The position numbers and the translations under genes were made by a program. Shown here in pieces: positions 25,824 to 36,722 of a stretch of 64,000 bases of DNA (the stretch's first letter is position 1; each line of letters starts with the position of its first letter). This stretch comes from Mycobacterium sp. 050128 (GTDB lineage: Bacteria > Actinomycetota > Actinomycetes > Mycobacteriales > Mycobacteriaceae). The notes beneath the pieces were generated by a model, which saw nothing but the letters and a program-made list of their open reading frames with translations, did not search any database and was not told the DNA's origin. The stretch covers positions 1,798,001 through 1,862,000 of the forward strand of contig NZ_JAZGLW010000001.1 of the NCBI RefSeq assembly GCF_036409155.1, given 5' to 3'.

Positions 25824-26438
25824 CTAGTCCGTGGAGCGCTTCGGCTTCCAGTAGCTGCTCTTGACCGCCTCGAGAGCCTCGATCACATAGCGGTCCAGCG
25901 GCTGCCGGTTGGCCGACCGCAATACCCACTGCTGGAACGCGAAATCGGCCGCACCGAAGGCGAGCTGGATCAGCAGCCCGGGCCGCATATCGATTTCCGG
26001 GTCGGTGCCCATGCGTTCGGCGACGAGCTTCATCGCCCGCTCTTTGTCGGCGGGAGTGTGGATCGTTGCCTTGTCGAGCAGACCCGGCGCAACAAGCAGG
26101 GCTGCGCGCCACTCCTCGCAGTCGGCTTGGTCGAACGACTGAGTCCGCGTGATGATCGCGTTGATCAATGCGACGTCGGGCGCCTCGGTGGCCGGACGCT
26201 TTTCCAGGTGATTGACGATCGCGGCCCCGCCGTGGCGCACCGGCGCCAGCAGCAGCTCCTCTTTGGTCGGCACATGCCGGAAGAAGGTTCGCGGTGAAAC
26301 GCCTGCGGCAGTGGCGATCTCCTCGGTGGTTACCGCGTCGTATCCGCGTTCGACAAACAGCCGGAACGCTGCGCGCCGGATATCGGCGCGGATCTGAGCC
26401 CGCTGGCGATCACGTAGCGACTCGCCTTCGACGGTCAC
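25824..26438 (-). CDS. TetR-family regulator
   Basis: 204 residues. N-terminal HTH TTEEIATAAGVSPRTFFRHV (residues 37-56) is typical of the TetR/MftR-like group; the rest is a helical ligand domain. The start overlaps the stop of the SDR gene (GTGA), making it the last gene of the operon that begins with the dehydrogenase at 28790. It probably autoregulates the operon through the palindrome at 28853-28867. Confidence 0.85.
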   Translation of the reverse strand: MTVEGESLRDRQRAQIRADIRRAAFRLFVERGYDAVTTEEIATAAGVSPRTFFRHVPTKEELLLAPVRHGGAAIVNHLEKRPATEAPDVALINAIITRTQSFDQADCEEWRAALLVAPGLLDKATIHTPADKERAMKLVAERMGTDPEIDMRPGLLIQLAFGAADFAFQQWVLRSANRQPLDRYVIEALEAVKSSYWKPKRSTD

Positions 26439-27208
26439 CGAAAGCAGCCGATCCCACCGTCGACGTGAATGGTCTGACCGGTGATGAACGTGGCGTCACT
26501 GCCGAGCAGAAACGCCACCAGCGCTCCCACATCGGTGCGGACGTCGCCGATGCGCTTCATCGGAACACGCGCCACGGCCTTGTCGTATTCCTTGGGCGCA
26601 AACGACTTCCAGAACTTGACGCCGTCGGACTCGGCGAACGGGCAGATGACGTTGACGCGGATGTTGTCGCGTCCCCATTCCAGAGCTGCGACCTTGGACA
26701 AGCCGCGGATGCCCTCCTTGGCGGTGGCATAACCGCCCCACTTGGGTTCGCCGCCGGTTCCCGTCCCCGAGCCGAGGTTGACGATCGACCCGCCGCCGGC
26801 CTTGACCATCAACGGGTACACGGCCTGCATGAGCAGGAAGGTCGCGCGGGGACCGACGTCATGGCCGAGCGCGAAATCCTCGAGGGTTATGTCGACGAAT
26901 GCCTTGGGCTCGTTGGTGGCAATGGCATTGTTGACCAGCCCGTGCACGGTGCCGAAGGCGTCGACCGCGGCCGCGGTGATCCGCTGCGCGCTGTCCGGGT
27001 CGCGCAGATCGGCGACCACGCTCACGACCGGACCCAGTTCCTTGAGCTCGTTGGTCGTCGCGTCCAGGACGTCGGCCTGTATGTCGGCCAGCACCACCGA
27101 CGCACCGCGTTCCAGCAGTGCCGTCGCGGTGCCCTTGCCCACGCCTTGCGCCGCGCCGGTGATGATCGCGACGTGGCCGCGCATCGAATCGGGATGGGTG
27201 TAACTCAT
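26435..27208 (-). CDS. Short-chain dehydrogenase/reductase
   Basis: 257 residues: TGAAQGVGKG cofactor motif near 17-26, ADIQAD (NAD-type acidic residue), a slightly unusual active-site strand (NLGSGTGTGG), catalytic YATAKEG, and C-terminal TGQTIHVDGG. Its start overlaps the VOC stop (ATGA). Substrate unknown; it works with the VOC protein and the NAD(P)-dependent dehydrogenase in one operon. Confidence 0.9.
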   Translation of the reverse strand: MSYTHPDSMRGHVAIITGAAQGVGKGTATALLERGASVVLADIQADVLDATTNELKELGPVVSVVADLRDPDSAQRITAAAVDAFGTVHGLVNNAIATNEPKAFVDITLEDFALGHDVGPRATFLLMQAVYPLMVKAGGGSIVNLGSGTGTGGEPKWGGYATAKEGIRGLSKVAALEWGRDNIRVNVICPFAESDGVKFWKSFAPKEYDKAVARVPMKRIGDVRTDVGALVAFLLGSDATFITGQTIHVDGGIGCFR

Positions 27209-27711
27209 GCAACGGGTCCCATCTGCAGTCGCACGCCGCGGTGCATTTCGTAGGTGCTACGCATCCCGTCGGGCAGTTCGATGAACTCCACCGGCGTGCC
27301 ATCCGGGTCTTTCACGAAAAACATTCGGACTCCGCCGATCTCGAATGGCTCTTGATCGGCGGCGTAACCGGCATCGACGACGCGTCGGTGGGTGTCGTCG
27401 AGATCGGTCACCGACAAGGACACGTTGTGGATGCCGGTGATGCCACGGCGAGTGGTGCGATCCGGAGCCGGTTTGTTGCCCAGAGACAGCAGCTCGATCA
27501 TCAACCCGCCCAGCAAGCCGCCGACCACTCGGCCTTCCTGTTTGCGGTTAGCGTGCAGCACCGCGTCGAAAGGCTCGCCGGATATCAGGGATTCGAAGAC
27601 GATCTCCATCCCGAGCACGCCCCGGTAGAACGCCAGCGCGCGGTCCATGTCGGTGACGCCGATGACGAGGTGGCAGAACGACACATCGTCGAGCACGCTT
27701 TCGCCGGTCAC
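27205..27711 (-). CDS. VOC-superfamily (glyoxalase/extradiol-dioxygenase fold) protein
   Basis: 168 residues from a GTG sharing GTGA with the upstream dehydrogenase stop; the open frame upstream of it is not needed. Two beta-alpha-beta-beta-beta modules are visible: FCHLVIGVTDMDRALAFYRG with His14, and IHNVSLSVTDLDDTHRRVVD with His near 103, ending PDGTPVEFIELPDG with a metal-ligand Glu. Possible roles are lyase, isomerase or epimerase; the reaction cannot be fixed from sequence. Confidence 0.85.
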   Translation of the reverse strand: MTGESVLDDVSFCHLVIGVTDMDRALAFYRGVLGMEIVFESLISGEPFDAVLHANRKQEGRVVGGLLGGLMIELLSLGNKPAPDRTTRRGITGIHNVSLSVTDLDDTHRRVVDAGYAADQEPFEIGGVRMFFVKDPDGTPVEFIELPDGMRSTYEMHRGVRLQMGPVA

Positions 27712-28790
27712 GATGGCTTCGCGAGATTGGGCGCCGGACGCCCGGCGAACAGCGGCAGATCCAGGTAAGTCTTGATACCCGGCTCCGCCATGCAGACGTC
27801 CGGGATGGCGTTGATGCAATGGTTGGCGGTGACCACCACGCCCGGGTTCTTGATCAACCCCTCTTCGATCGTCTCCGGTTGCAGGCCCTTGAACGTGAGT
27901 CTCACGTCCGGGTCGCCGGTGATCTCCACCTCGAAGCGTTCGCCGATGCCACCGAAATCCCATGCCGGGTCCAGGTTTTCCTCACCCATCAGCCAGTTGA
28001 CCGCGGCCGTGATGACGGGCTCGCCGTCGACGAGGGCCTGCCACCGGAACCGGCGCGCGGCCACCGTGCCCGTAGTGATCGGGAAGGGGGCGTAGTCGAT
28101 TTCGGCGGTCGCCACCGCGACGTCCTGGATGGTCCTGATGTTCGGGTCGATGCGAAATCCCATGTGGTCGGCGATCATTCGCACCGACTGCTTGAACCCG
28201 GCCTCGAGCAGGCTGGCCATGGGTCCATCCATGGCCTCTTCGGGAGTACCGCCGAAACCCATGATGTGTCGCACCACATCCGGTGCGTTGTAGGTGCGGA
28301 TGTCGGAGAACTCCTCGGCGCGGACGTGGGTGACCGCGGACGAGAGCGAGGAAATCATGAGCGGGAACCGCTCGGTAATGCCGCCCGGGTGGATGCCCGA
28401 ACCATGCAGGGTCACACCACTTTCCACCGCGGCATCGGCGACGGCTTGGTGCCGCTTGTTGCCCGGATCGGGGTAGACCCAGCCAACCGGGGTGACCACG
28501 TTCTTGCCGGACCGCAGGATGGCGATGACCTCGTCGTCGTTGGGCACTAGCGGGCTGTACATGACGCAGTCGGCGTCCACCGCGAGAATCTCGTCGATGC
28601 TTGACGTGGCCGTGATGCCAAGGTCCTCGGTTCCGATGATCCGGCCGACGTCGACGCCGTTCTTCGCCGCGCTGTGTACCCAACAGCCGGCCAGTTCCAG
28701 CCGCGGGTGGTTGAGCACGCACGCGATGGCAGCCTTGCCGACGCCGCCGGTTGCCCATTGAATGACGCGAAGCTTGGCCGAACTACTCAT
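27708..28790 (-). CDS. NAD(P)-dependent dehydrogenase, dihydrodipicolinate-reductase-like
   Basis: 360 residues. Rossmann start RVIQWATGGVGKAAIACVLN (residues 8-27), then a C-terminal domain similar to mycobacterial proteins annotated as dihydrodipicolinate reductase-like or amine-dehydrogenase-like. Conserved features include HGSGIHPGG near 148-156 and the C-terminal GVVVTANHCINAIPDVC. First gene of a four-gene overlapping operon (dehydrogenase-VOC-SDR-TetR). A second family member lies at 54310-55365. True substrate unknown. Confidence 0.82.
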   Translation of the reverse strand: MSSSAKLRVIQWATGGVGKAAIACVLNHPRLELAGCWVHSAAKNGVDVGRIIGTEDLGITATSSIDEILAVDADCVMYSPLVPNDDEVIAILRSGKNVVTPVGWVYPDPGNKRHQAVADAAVESGVTLHGSGIHPGGITERFPLMISSLSSAVTHVRAEEFSDIRTYNAPDVVRHIMGFGGTPEEAMDGPMASLLEAGFKQSVRMIADHMGFRIDPNIRTIQDVAVATAEIDYAPFPITTGTVAARRFRWQALVDGEPVITAAVNWLMGEENLDPAWDFGGIGERFEVEITGDPDVRLTFKGLQPETIEEGLIKNPGVVVTANHCINAIPDVCMAEPGIKTYLDLPLFAGRPAPNLAKPS

Positions 28791-28840
28791 CGGTGTCCTT
28801 TCGATTGCACGCCTTTACATGCCAACGACCGAACTGGCAC

Positions 28841-28868
28841 AGTATGACCCGCTGGCAGTCACTGTCAA
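28841..28868 (-). promoter_or_regulatory. SigA-like promoter with overlapping operator for the dehydrogenase-VOC-SDR-TetR operon
   Basis: On the minus strand TTGACA (28868-28863) and CATACT (28846-28841) are 16 bases apart, a reasonable -35/-10 pair 51 bases before the start codon. The -35 overlaps TGGCAGTCACTGTCA (28853-28867), a 15-base palindrome with one mismatch per arm. This suggests repression by the operon's TetR protein, possibly also affecting the divergent SDR gene. Confidence 0.45.
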
Positions 28869-28896
28869 CAATGGCTCCAGGTAGGAAGGTCAGTTC

Positions 28897-29760
28897 ATGA
28901 GCGTCCTCGAGGGCAAGATCGCGATCGTCACCGGAACCAGCCGCGGCGTGGGTGTCGGCATCGCCCATGAACTGCTGCGCGCCGGCGCCACCGTCATCGG
29001 CTGTTCGCGCGGGCCGTTGGACACCATCCCGGGTGTCGGCGCCGACTCCGAGTGGGCGCCGCGCGCCTTGCAGCGCGTCTGCGATCAGGGCGACTGCGGC
29101 TCGATCGATTCCTTCGTCGCCGACGTGGTCGCCACCCACGGCCGGGTCGACATTCTCGTCAACAACGCCGGCGGAACCGTCCCGGCGCCGCATGTGGAGA
29201 GCATTCCCGAACTCGTGCAACGGATTCAGGGCGCACCGCCGAGCGACGACGAGTACCAACGCACCGCGTTGTTCCATGCGTTCGCGGTGCAGATGAACCT
29301 GATCAGCCCGCTCTGGTTCGCCATCCGCGCCTATCGGCAGATGGCGACCCAGGACGGCGTCGGCTGCATCATCAATATCTCCAGCGGCGCCGGGCACCCG
29401 GCCGGCTCGCCCACCCTGGTCTCCTACGGCGCGGCCAAGAGTGGCCTCAACCACCTCACCCGATCACTGGCCGAGGAATGGGGGCCGAAGGTGCGCGTCA
29501 ACTGTGTGGCCCTGGGTCCCACGATGACCGAGAACTTCCGCTCGTTCGTGTTGCCCAAGGACGATCCGACCGGCGAGAAGTATTTCGCCGCCGTCCCGAT
29601 GCGCCGCGCCGGCGAGCCCGAAGAGGTCGGGCGCGTTTGTGTTTTCCTCGCCAGCGGCCAGGCCGACTTCGTCAACGGCACCACCATCGAATGCGACGGC
29701 GGCATGATGCCGGGCGTGCTCTACGAGGCGGGCCTGAAGACGATCACCGATCTGCTGTAA
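28897..29760 (+). CDS. Short-chain dehydrogenase/reductase
   Basis: 287 residues, longer than a classical SDR because of an insertion after the NNAGG motif (residues ~88-130). Motifs: TGTSRGVGVG near 12-21, VNNAGG near 87-92, ISSGAG, catalytic YGAAKSG near 176-182, and NGTTIECDGGMMPG at the end. It reads divergently from the TetR-linked operon and may share its regulation. Substrate unknown. Confidence 0.9.
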   Translation: MSVLEGKIAIVTGTSRGVGVGIAHELLRAGATVIGCSRGPLDTIPGVGADSEWAPRALQRVCDQGDCGSIDSFVADVVATHGRVDILVNNAGGTVPAPHVESIPELVQRIQGAPPSDDEYQRTALFHAFAVQMNLISPLWFAIRAYRQMATQDGVGCIINISSGAGHPAGSPTLVSYGAAKSGLNHLTRSLAEEWGPKVRVNCVALGPTMTENFRSFVLPKDDPTGEKYFAAVPMRRAGEPEEVGRVCVFLASGQADFVNGTTIECDGGMMPGVLYEAGLKTITDLL

Positions 29761-29994
29761 GCATCGGCAGTGCGTCCAGGGCGACGACACGCCGACCGAA
29801 CCCGCCCCCGTGGCACACTCGACGGCTCACACCCGCAACGGCTGTCGCGGACGTTTGGACCCACTGTCGCCGGGCAGGCCGCTCACCTCGCATCCGTGCT
29901 CGCGGGAAGGCCCTGGGCGCTGCGACACCTCCGCGGTGACGGAGTCGCGGTACTTTCGTCTCGGATGTGATCGCACGACGGCAGGGAGATTCTC

Positions 29995-30378
29995 ATGAGC
30001 GGACTGCAACCCACCCCCGAGCAATTCGCGGCGCTCGCCGCGCGGCCCGCTGACGCGCCGGTGGTGATGATCAACCTCCTGAAGTTCAAGGCCGAGGGCG
30101 GGCTGGAGCGCTACGCGCAATACGGGCGCGAGGTCACACCGCACCTCGAACGCGTCGGTGCGGCCGTCCGCTACATGGGAGGATCGCCTTCGGTAGTGAT
30201 CGGCGAGGGTGAAAAACCTTGGTGGGATACCATTCTCGTCGTTGAATATCCGTCGCCGCAGGCCTTCATCGACATGGTGACGAATGAGGACTACCTCAAG
30301 GTCCACGAACATCGCGCCGCCGCCCTGGACCGCGGAGACCTTATCGCTACCTCGATGTGGTCGATTGGCGAAAGCTGA
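29995..30378 (+). CDS. DUF1330-family protein
   Basis: 127 residues with the dimeric ferredoxin-like fold of DUF1330: APVVMINLLKFKAEGGLERY near residues 19-38, VVEYPSPQAFIDMVTNEDY near 82-100. GGGAGATTCTC precedes the ATG. Function of the family is unknown; the ~235 bases upstream hold no other recognised feature. Confidence 0.85.
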   Translation: MSGLQPTPEQFAALAARPADAPVVMINLLKFKAEGGLERYAQYGREVTPHLERVGAAVRYMGGSPSVVIGEGEKPWWDTILVVEYPSPQAFIDMVTNEDYLKVHEHRAAALDRGDLIATSMWSIGES

Positions 30379-30385
30379 CCCTATG

Positions 30386-30421
30386 AGTCCAATAGGCCCT
30401 CGAGGCCGGGACCTATGGCCA
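30386..30421. promoter_or_regulatory. Two DosR-box-like sequences upstream of fadD15
   Basis: AGTCCAATAGGCCC (30386-30399) and GGGACCTATGGCCA (30408-30421) each resemble the 14-base core GGGACTWWAGTCCC (9 and 10 matches by eye). They are centred 22 bases apart, as in tandem DosR sites. They lie ~100-135 bases before the fadD15 start. The match is partial, so this is a candidate only. Confidence 0.35.
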
Positions 30422-30521
30422 CTAGAAGGGCGCTGTTAGTGCGGTTAGCGTCGGGCCAGGGATAGCTACAGCCAGGAGGTGGGTCTCATGATTACCCACT
30501 GTCTTCGAGGGTCGTCTGATC

Positions 30522-32324
30522 ATGCGTGAATTCAGCGTTCCCGCGAACTTCAGCGTCGACGAGCGCGACAGCATCGTCGCCAGTGTGTATGCGCATGAGC
30601 GGGACGACCCCGACCATGTGATCTTTCAGCGGCTTGTCAACGACGTGTGGCGGGATGTGACCTGCGCCCAAGCCGCTCAGCAGATCCGGGAAACCGCGCT
30701 CGGTCTGATCGCCGAGGGGGTGAACGCCGGGGACCGCGTGGCGATCTTGGCGGCCACCTGTTACGAGTGGGTGATTCTCGACTACGCGATCCTCTCGGTG
30801 GGAGCGGTCACCGTCCCCATCTACGACACCTCGTCGGCCGAACAGGTCCGCTGGGTGCTGGAGGATTCGGGTGCGGTGTTGGTGATTACGCAAAGCGATG
30901 CGCACGGCCAACTGGTCAAGGAGCTGAGCACTGAGCTGCCCGCACTGCGCAAGATCCTGCACCTCGAGACGGGCGGGCCGTCCGCGCTCGAGGAGCTGGC
31001 CACGTCCGGGAAGTTGGTCGGCGGGGACGAACTGAACAAGCGGCTGGCGGCGTTGCGGGCCGCGGATCCCGCGACATTGATCTATACCTCGGGTACGACG
31101 GGCAGGCCCAAGGGCTGCCAGTTGACGCACTCCAATCTGCTTTACGAGACACGCGGTGCGGCAATGTATTTCCCGACGCTGCTGTGCAAGGGGCAACGGC
31201 TGCTGGTGTTCTTGCCGCTGGCCCACGTACTGGCCCGCGCATTGTCCATGTCGGCCTTCGCCACGAAGGTCACCATCGGCTACACCGGCGACATCAAAAG
31301 CTTGATTCCGACTTTGGCCGCGTTCAAGCCGACCGTCGTCGTGTCGGTACCCCGTGTCTTCGAAAAGATATACAACACAGCCGAATTGAAGGCCCACGAC
31401 AGCGGGAGGCGCGGGGTATTCGATGCGGCCGCACGGACGGCGATCGAGTGGAGCATGGCCTTGGATGCCGGCGGCCCGGGGCCGCTGTTGCGGGCCAGGC
31501 GCGCGCTGTTCGATCGGCTGGTCTACGGCAAATTGCGCGCTGCGCTGGGCGGCGACTGCCACGCCGCGGTTTCCGGTGGCGCCCCGCTGGGCAAGCGCTT
31601 GTGCCACTTCTACCGGGGCGCGGGCCTGACCATCTACGAGGGCTATGGCCTCACCGAGACCAGCGCCGCCATCACGGTGAATCTCATCGGCGAAGAGCGT
31701 CTCGGCACGGTGGGAAAGCTGTTGCCCGGCAACAGCATGGCGATCGCCAACGACGGAGAGGTGTTGGTGCGTGGTGGCGTCGTGTTCAGCGAGTATTGGC
31801 ACAATGAGAAGGCGACCCGAGAGGCGATCACCAACGGGTGGTTCCACACCGGCGATCTCGGCACGATGGACGACGACGGTTACCTGTCGATCATCGGCCG
31901 CAAAAAGGAAATCATCGTCACCGCGGGCGGCAAGAACGTCGCCCCGGCCGTCCTTGAAGATCAGCTGAGGGCGCACCCGCTGATCAGTCAGGCGATGGTG
32001 GTCGGCGACAACAGGCCCTTCGTGGCCGCGCTCATCGCGATCGACCCGGAGGGTTTCGAGGTGTGGAAGCAGCACCACGGCAAGGGCGCGACCGACTCCG
32101 TCGGAGATCTGGTCGACGACCCCGATCTGGTCGGCGAGATCGGCGGGGCGGTCGAACAAGCCAATCGCGCGGTGTCGCATGCCGAATCGATCCGCAAATT
32201 CCGGATCTTGCCGGTCGACTTCACCGTGCTCACCGGTGAACTGACGCCCACTCTGAAGGTGAAAAGAAACATCGTCAGGATGCGATTCGCCAACGAGATC
32301 GAGGCGATGTACGCCAAGGGGTGA
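30522..32324 (+). CDS. fadD15: Long-chain fatty-acyl-CoA synthetase FadD15
   Basis: 600 residues, the same length as M. tuberculosis FadD15 and similar throughout. The AMP-binding motif [13 protein letters not shown] lies near residues 186-198, [12 protein letters not shown] near 371-382, and [20 protein letters not shown] with the hinge after it. It activates fatty acids to acyl-CoA at the membrane face. It sits just upstream of tgs2, so acyl-CoA supply for triacylglycerol or wax ester formation is the natural reading. In M. tuberculosis fadD15 is not next to tgs2, so this pairing is a rearrangement. Confidence 0.92.
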   Translation: MREFSVPANFSVDERDSIVASVYAHERDDPDHVIFQRLVNDVWRDVTCAQAAQQIRETALGLIAEGVNAGDRVAILAATCYEWVILDYAILSVGAVTVPIYDTSSAEQVRWVLEDSGAVLVITQSDAHGQLVKELSTELPALRKILHLETGGPSALEELATSGKLVGGDELNKRLAALRAADPATLIYTSGTTGRPKGCQLTHSNLLYETRGAAMYFPTLLCKGQRLLVFLPLAHVLARALSMSAFATKVTIGYTGDIKSLIPTLAAFKPTVVVSVPRVFEKIYNTAELKAHDSGRRGVFDAAARTAIEWSMALDAGGPGPLLRARRALFDRLVYGKLRAALGGDCHAAVSGGAPLGKRLCHFYRGAGLTIYEGYGLTETSAAITVNLIGEERLGTVGKLLPGNSMAIANDGEVLVRGGVVFSEYWHNEKATREAITNGWFHTGDLGTMDDDGYLSIIGRKKEIIVTAGGKNVAPAVLEDQLRAHPLISQAMVVGDNRPFVAALIAIDPEGFEVWKQHHGKGATDSVGDLVDDPDLVGEIGGAVEQANRAVSHAESIRKFRILPVDFTVLTGELTPTLKVKRNIVRMRFANEIEAMYAKG

Positions 32325-32438
32325 GCCGGGACGTCTCGGTCGGCGTCCACCCCAACCGAGCGCAACGCGCCGACGCGCCGACAAGGCTGCGCAGGATTGC
32401 GCCTTCGCTTCGCACCTCGATCGCGGTCTAATTGGGTG

Positions 32439-33794
32439 ATGGAATTGATGAACCCCGCCGACGGGGTCTTTCTGCTGGGCGAGTCCCGCGAACACCCCAT
32501 GCACGTCGGTGGTCTGCAGCTGTATGAACCCCCGGGCGGCGCCGGTCCGGAGTTTGTGCGGGAGTTCTACGACAGCTTGGTGGCCCAGCATGATTTCCAG
32601 CCCACCTTTCTCAAGCGTCCGGCGACCTTCTTGGGTGGCATCGGCAACCTCGGGTGGTCCTACGACAAGGACCTCGATATCGACTATCACGTCCGGCGCT
32701 CTGCGCTGCCCTCGCCGGGGCGGGTTCGCGATCTGCTCGAGCTGACCTCGCTGCTGCACAGCGCCCTGCTCGATCGCCACCGTCCGCTGTGGGAGGCATA
32801 CGTGATCGAAGGACTCAAGGACGGCCGGTTCGCGATCTACACCAAGATGCACCACTCGCTGATCGACGGCGTCTCCGCGCTGAAGCTGATGCAACGTGCG
32901 CTGTCCGCCGATCCCGAGGACACCGAGATCCGGGCACCCTGGAGCCTACGTAAACCCAAGCGCAAGTCCGCGCCGACGTCGCGGTTGAGTTCGTTGATGC
33001 ATACGGCGGGTTCCTTTGCGGCACTTGCCCCGTCGACGGTGTCATTGGTCCGTGCCGCGCTGTTCGAACAGCAACTCACGTTGCCGTTCGGCGCCCCGCG
33101 CACGATGCTCAACGTCAACATCGGCGGCGCCCGCCGGTGCGCCGCGCAGTCATGGTCGGTGGACCGCATCAAGAACGTCAAGAACGCGGCGGGGGTGACG
33201 CTCAACGACGTCGTCCTGGCGATGTGTTCGGGTGCGTTGCGTTATTACCTGCTCGAGCGGGACGCACTGCCGGAACGGCCGCTCTTGGCGATGGTCCCGG
33301 TGAGCCTGCGCCGAGAGGACGAGGCCGACGCCGGCGGTAACCTGGTCGGGGCCATCCTGTGCAACCTGGCCACCGACATCGAGGATCCCGCCAAGCGGCT
33401 GGAGACCATCAGCGAGTCGATGTACAAGAACAAGACGGTGTTCTCCCAGTTGCCGCGGACACAGGCGCTCGCGCTTTCCGCGGTGAACATGAGTGCGCTG
33501 GCAATGTCGGCGGTTCCCGGATGGGTGAATTCGACGTCACCGCCGTTCAACATCATCATCTCCAACGTTCCGGGACCCCGTGAGCAGATGTACTACGGCG
33601 GCGCCCGCCTGGACGGCAGCTATCCGATGTCGGCGATTCTCGACGGCCAAGCATTGAACATCACCCTGGTCAGCAATGCCGACAAGCTCGATTTCGGGCT
33701 GGTCGGGTGCCGGCGTAGCGTCCCGCACCTGCAGCGGCTGCTCGCGCATCTGGAGGAGTCGCTCAAAGACCTGGAACGCGCCACCGGCGTCTGA
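32439..33794 (+). CDS. tgs2: Wax ester synthase/diacylglycerol acyltransferase (Tgs2-like)
   Basis: 451 residues from the ATG at MELMNPADGVFLLGES; upstream frame has no better start. The WS/DGAT active-site motif HHSLIDG (His138-His139, Asp143) and the C-terminal NIIISNVPGPREQMYYGGA are intact. It transfers acyl groups from acyl-CoA to diacylglycerol or a fatty alcohol at lipid droplets. Assigned to tgs2 because the next genes match Rv3733c and Rv3732, the neighbours of Rv3734c (tgs2). Confidence 0.9.
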   Translation: MELMNPADGVFLLGESREHPMHVGGLQLYEPPGGAGPEFVREFYDSLVAQHDFQPTFLKRPATFLGGIGNLGWSYDKDLDIDYHVRRSALPSPGRVRDLLELTSLLHSALLDRHRPLWEAYVIEGLKDGRFAIYTKMHHSLIDGVSALKLMQRALSADPEDTEIRAPWSLRKPKRKSAPTSRLSSLMHTAGSFAALAPSTVSLVRAALFEQQLTLPFGAPRTMLNVNIGGARRCAAQSWSVDRIKNVKNAAGVTLNDVVLAMCSGALRYYLLERDALPERPLLAMVPVSLRREDEADAGGNLVGAILCNLATDIEDPAKRLETISESMYKNKTVFSQLPRTQALALSAVNMSALAMSAVPGWVNSTSPPFNIIISNVPGPREQMYYGGARLDGSYPMSAILDGQALNITLVSNADKLDFGLVGCRRSVPHLQRLLAHLEESLKDLERATGV

Positions 33795-33799
33795 GCCCG

Positions 33800-34285
33800 T
33801 TGCCGAAACTCAGTGCGGGAGTACTGCTGTACCGGACCCGCGACGGTGTTGTGGAAGTCCTGATCGCGCACCCGGGTGGTCCGTTTTGGGCCCGCAAAGA
33901 CGACGCGGCGTGGTCGATTCCGAAAGGCGAGTACGGCGATGGCGAGGATCCCTGGACCGCGGCGCAGCGCGAGTTTTCCGAGGAGCTCGGACTACCGGTC
34001 CCGGCCGGCGGGCGCCTCGACCTCGGTGCGCTGAAGCAACCCAGCGGCAAGGTGGTCACCGTCTTCGCCGTCCGGGCCGATCTCGACGTCGCCGACACGC
34101 GCAGCAACACCTTCGAGTTGGAGTGGCCCAAGGGCTCGGGCAACATGCGCGAGTTCCCCGAAGTCGATCGGGTCGGGTGGTTCCCGGTGGCACAGGCACG
34201 CGTCAAATTACTTAAGGGACAACGGCCTTATCTCGACTTGTTGATGGCGCACCCGGAGCTGACCGGCCTCACCGAAGGGTGTTAG
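33800..34285 (+). CDS. NUDIX hydrolase (Rv3733c-like)
   Basis: 161 residues from a TTG start six bases after the tgs2 stop. The Nudix box is complete: GEYGDGEDPWTAAQREFSEE, followed by LGL, fits Gx5Ex7REUxEExGU. Length and position match M. tuberculosis Rv3733c. It hydrolyses a nucleoside-diphosphate-linked compound, identity unknown. It is probably co-transcribed with tgs2 and overlaps the convergent DUF2330 gene by 17 bases. Confidence 0.9.
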   Translation: MPKLSAGVLLYRTRDGVVEVLIAHPGGPFWARKDDAAWSIPKGEYGDGEDPWTAAQREFSEELGLPVPAGGRLDLGALKQPSGKVVTVFAVRADLDVADTRSNTFELEWPKGSGNMREFPEVDRVGWFPVAQARVKLLKGQRPYLDLLMAHPELTGLTEGC

Positions 34286-35348
34286 TGCGCTGCCGGCGCC
34301 GGCGCACGGCGAAGAAGACGACCGGCACCGCGATGGCAACCACGACGAACACGAATACCACAAATGCGATCAACTCGATCGGGATGACCGCGTTGTGGTC
34401 GACGTAAATCACCTGCCGGTACGCATCATCGTTGACCGCGTTGGCGAAGCTGAAATCCGACGAAATCCGTTCGGGCTTAGGGATATTCACCTGCATTTTG
34501 GTCAGATAGCTGCCGTGGTCGGCGGACAATTCGCGCAGCAGCGGGTTACGTACCTCGGCCGCGACATTGCCCGCGAATTGGACTTGTACCGTCTGGCCGG
34601 CCGACGACGCGGCATCGGCGTCGGTGCGCTGCTGTCGATGATCGGACAGCGTAAAGACGGTGACTTGTTGGGGACCTGCTGCCGCGACCGACAGTCGCAT
34701 GGGATAGACCAATTTCGTCGACGGGAAGGTCATCCGCACCGGGTTGAGTCCGCCCACGATGGGCTCCGAACTGGTCAGCCGAATCGCGACGAACGACCAT
34801 TTGTCACGTACATACGGACCCAGCGCGTCCGACACCGCCGGGCGGACGGCATAACCGTTGTCGTCCAACCACTTTTGCAAACCGCTCAGATCACCGCCGG
34901 CCAGCGTGGTGGCCTCCAGCGGCCCGAGATGGACCTGGTTGACGACCGTCGGTCCGCGGGGGGCTGCGGCGTCGAGTGGCGCGGGCGCGCTGGCCCCCAT
35001 CCCGCCCAGGACCCAGTGCCGGCGCTCCTGCACGCGGGGGGCGGTGAGGGTATCCAACTCGGCGAATGTCTCCTTGTCGCCCTCGGTGACGGTCGCCGGG
35101 GTCGGCGTGGGCACCACCAGCGCGACGTTGTTCGTGTCGGCATTCAGGGCCAGCTGCATCACGATGGTTTCGCTGGATCCGTTCCAATGCAGCAGCGCGA
35201 CTTCGTGGTTCATGGCCGCCTGGCCGCCGACGGGAGGGACGATCGCGCCGCACGCACAGGCGTGGCCCGGAGCAGCCAGGGCCACATTGGCCAGGGTAGC
35301 CAGGAGGACCGCGACCAGACCCAACCCGCAAGTGCGGGGCATCTTCAT
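34269..35348 (-). CDS. DUF2330 exported/membrane protein (Rv3732-like)
   Basis: 359 residues from the ATG at MKMPRTCGLGL; an ATG nine bases upstream (35357) is equally possible. Signal peptide with core LGLVAVLLATLANVALA, then Cys-containing HACACGAIVPP, a large extracytoplasmic domain, and a C-terminal membrane helix (IPIELIAFVVFVFVVVAIAV) ending in RRRRQR. This type I topology is usual for DUF2330. Homologous to Rv3732, keeping the Rv3732/Rv3733c convergence. Function unknown. Confidence 0.85.
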   Translation of the reverse strand: MKMPRTCGLGLVAVLLATLANVALAAPGHACACGAIVPPVGGQAAMNHEVALLHWNGSSETIVMQLALNADTNNVALVVPTPTPATVTEGDKETFAELDTLTAPRVQERRHWVLGGMGASAPAPLDAAAPRGPTVVNQVHLGPLEATTLAGGDLSGLQKWLDDNGYAVRPAVSDALGPYVRDKWSFVAIRLTSSEPIVGGLNPVRMTFPSTKLVYPMRLSVAAAGPQQVTVFTLSDHRQQRTDADAASSAGQTVQVQFAGNVAAEVRNPLLRELSADHGSYLTKMQVNIPKPERISSDFSFANAVNDDAYRQVIYVDHNAVIPIELIAFVVFVFVVVAIAVPVVFFAVRRRRQRTNTLR

Positions 35349-35413
35349 GCTGCACATGCTAGTTGCTGACGGGGTCGCGGTCACCCACTTCTCAGGGCTA
35401 CTTAAGGTGCGAT

Positions 35414-36709
<1,296 letters not shown>

Positions 36710-36722
36710 GGTCGCCGGGCGC

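Noticed and set aside
30492..32894. 800-codon minus-strand frame opposite fadD15 and tgs2
   Set aside because: Antisense shadow; composition rich in Arg, Gln and His, no domain, while both plus-strand genes are complete.
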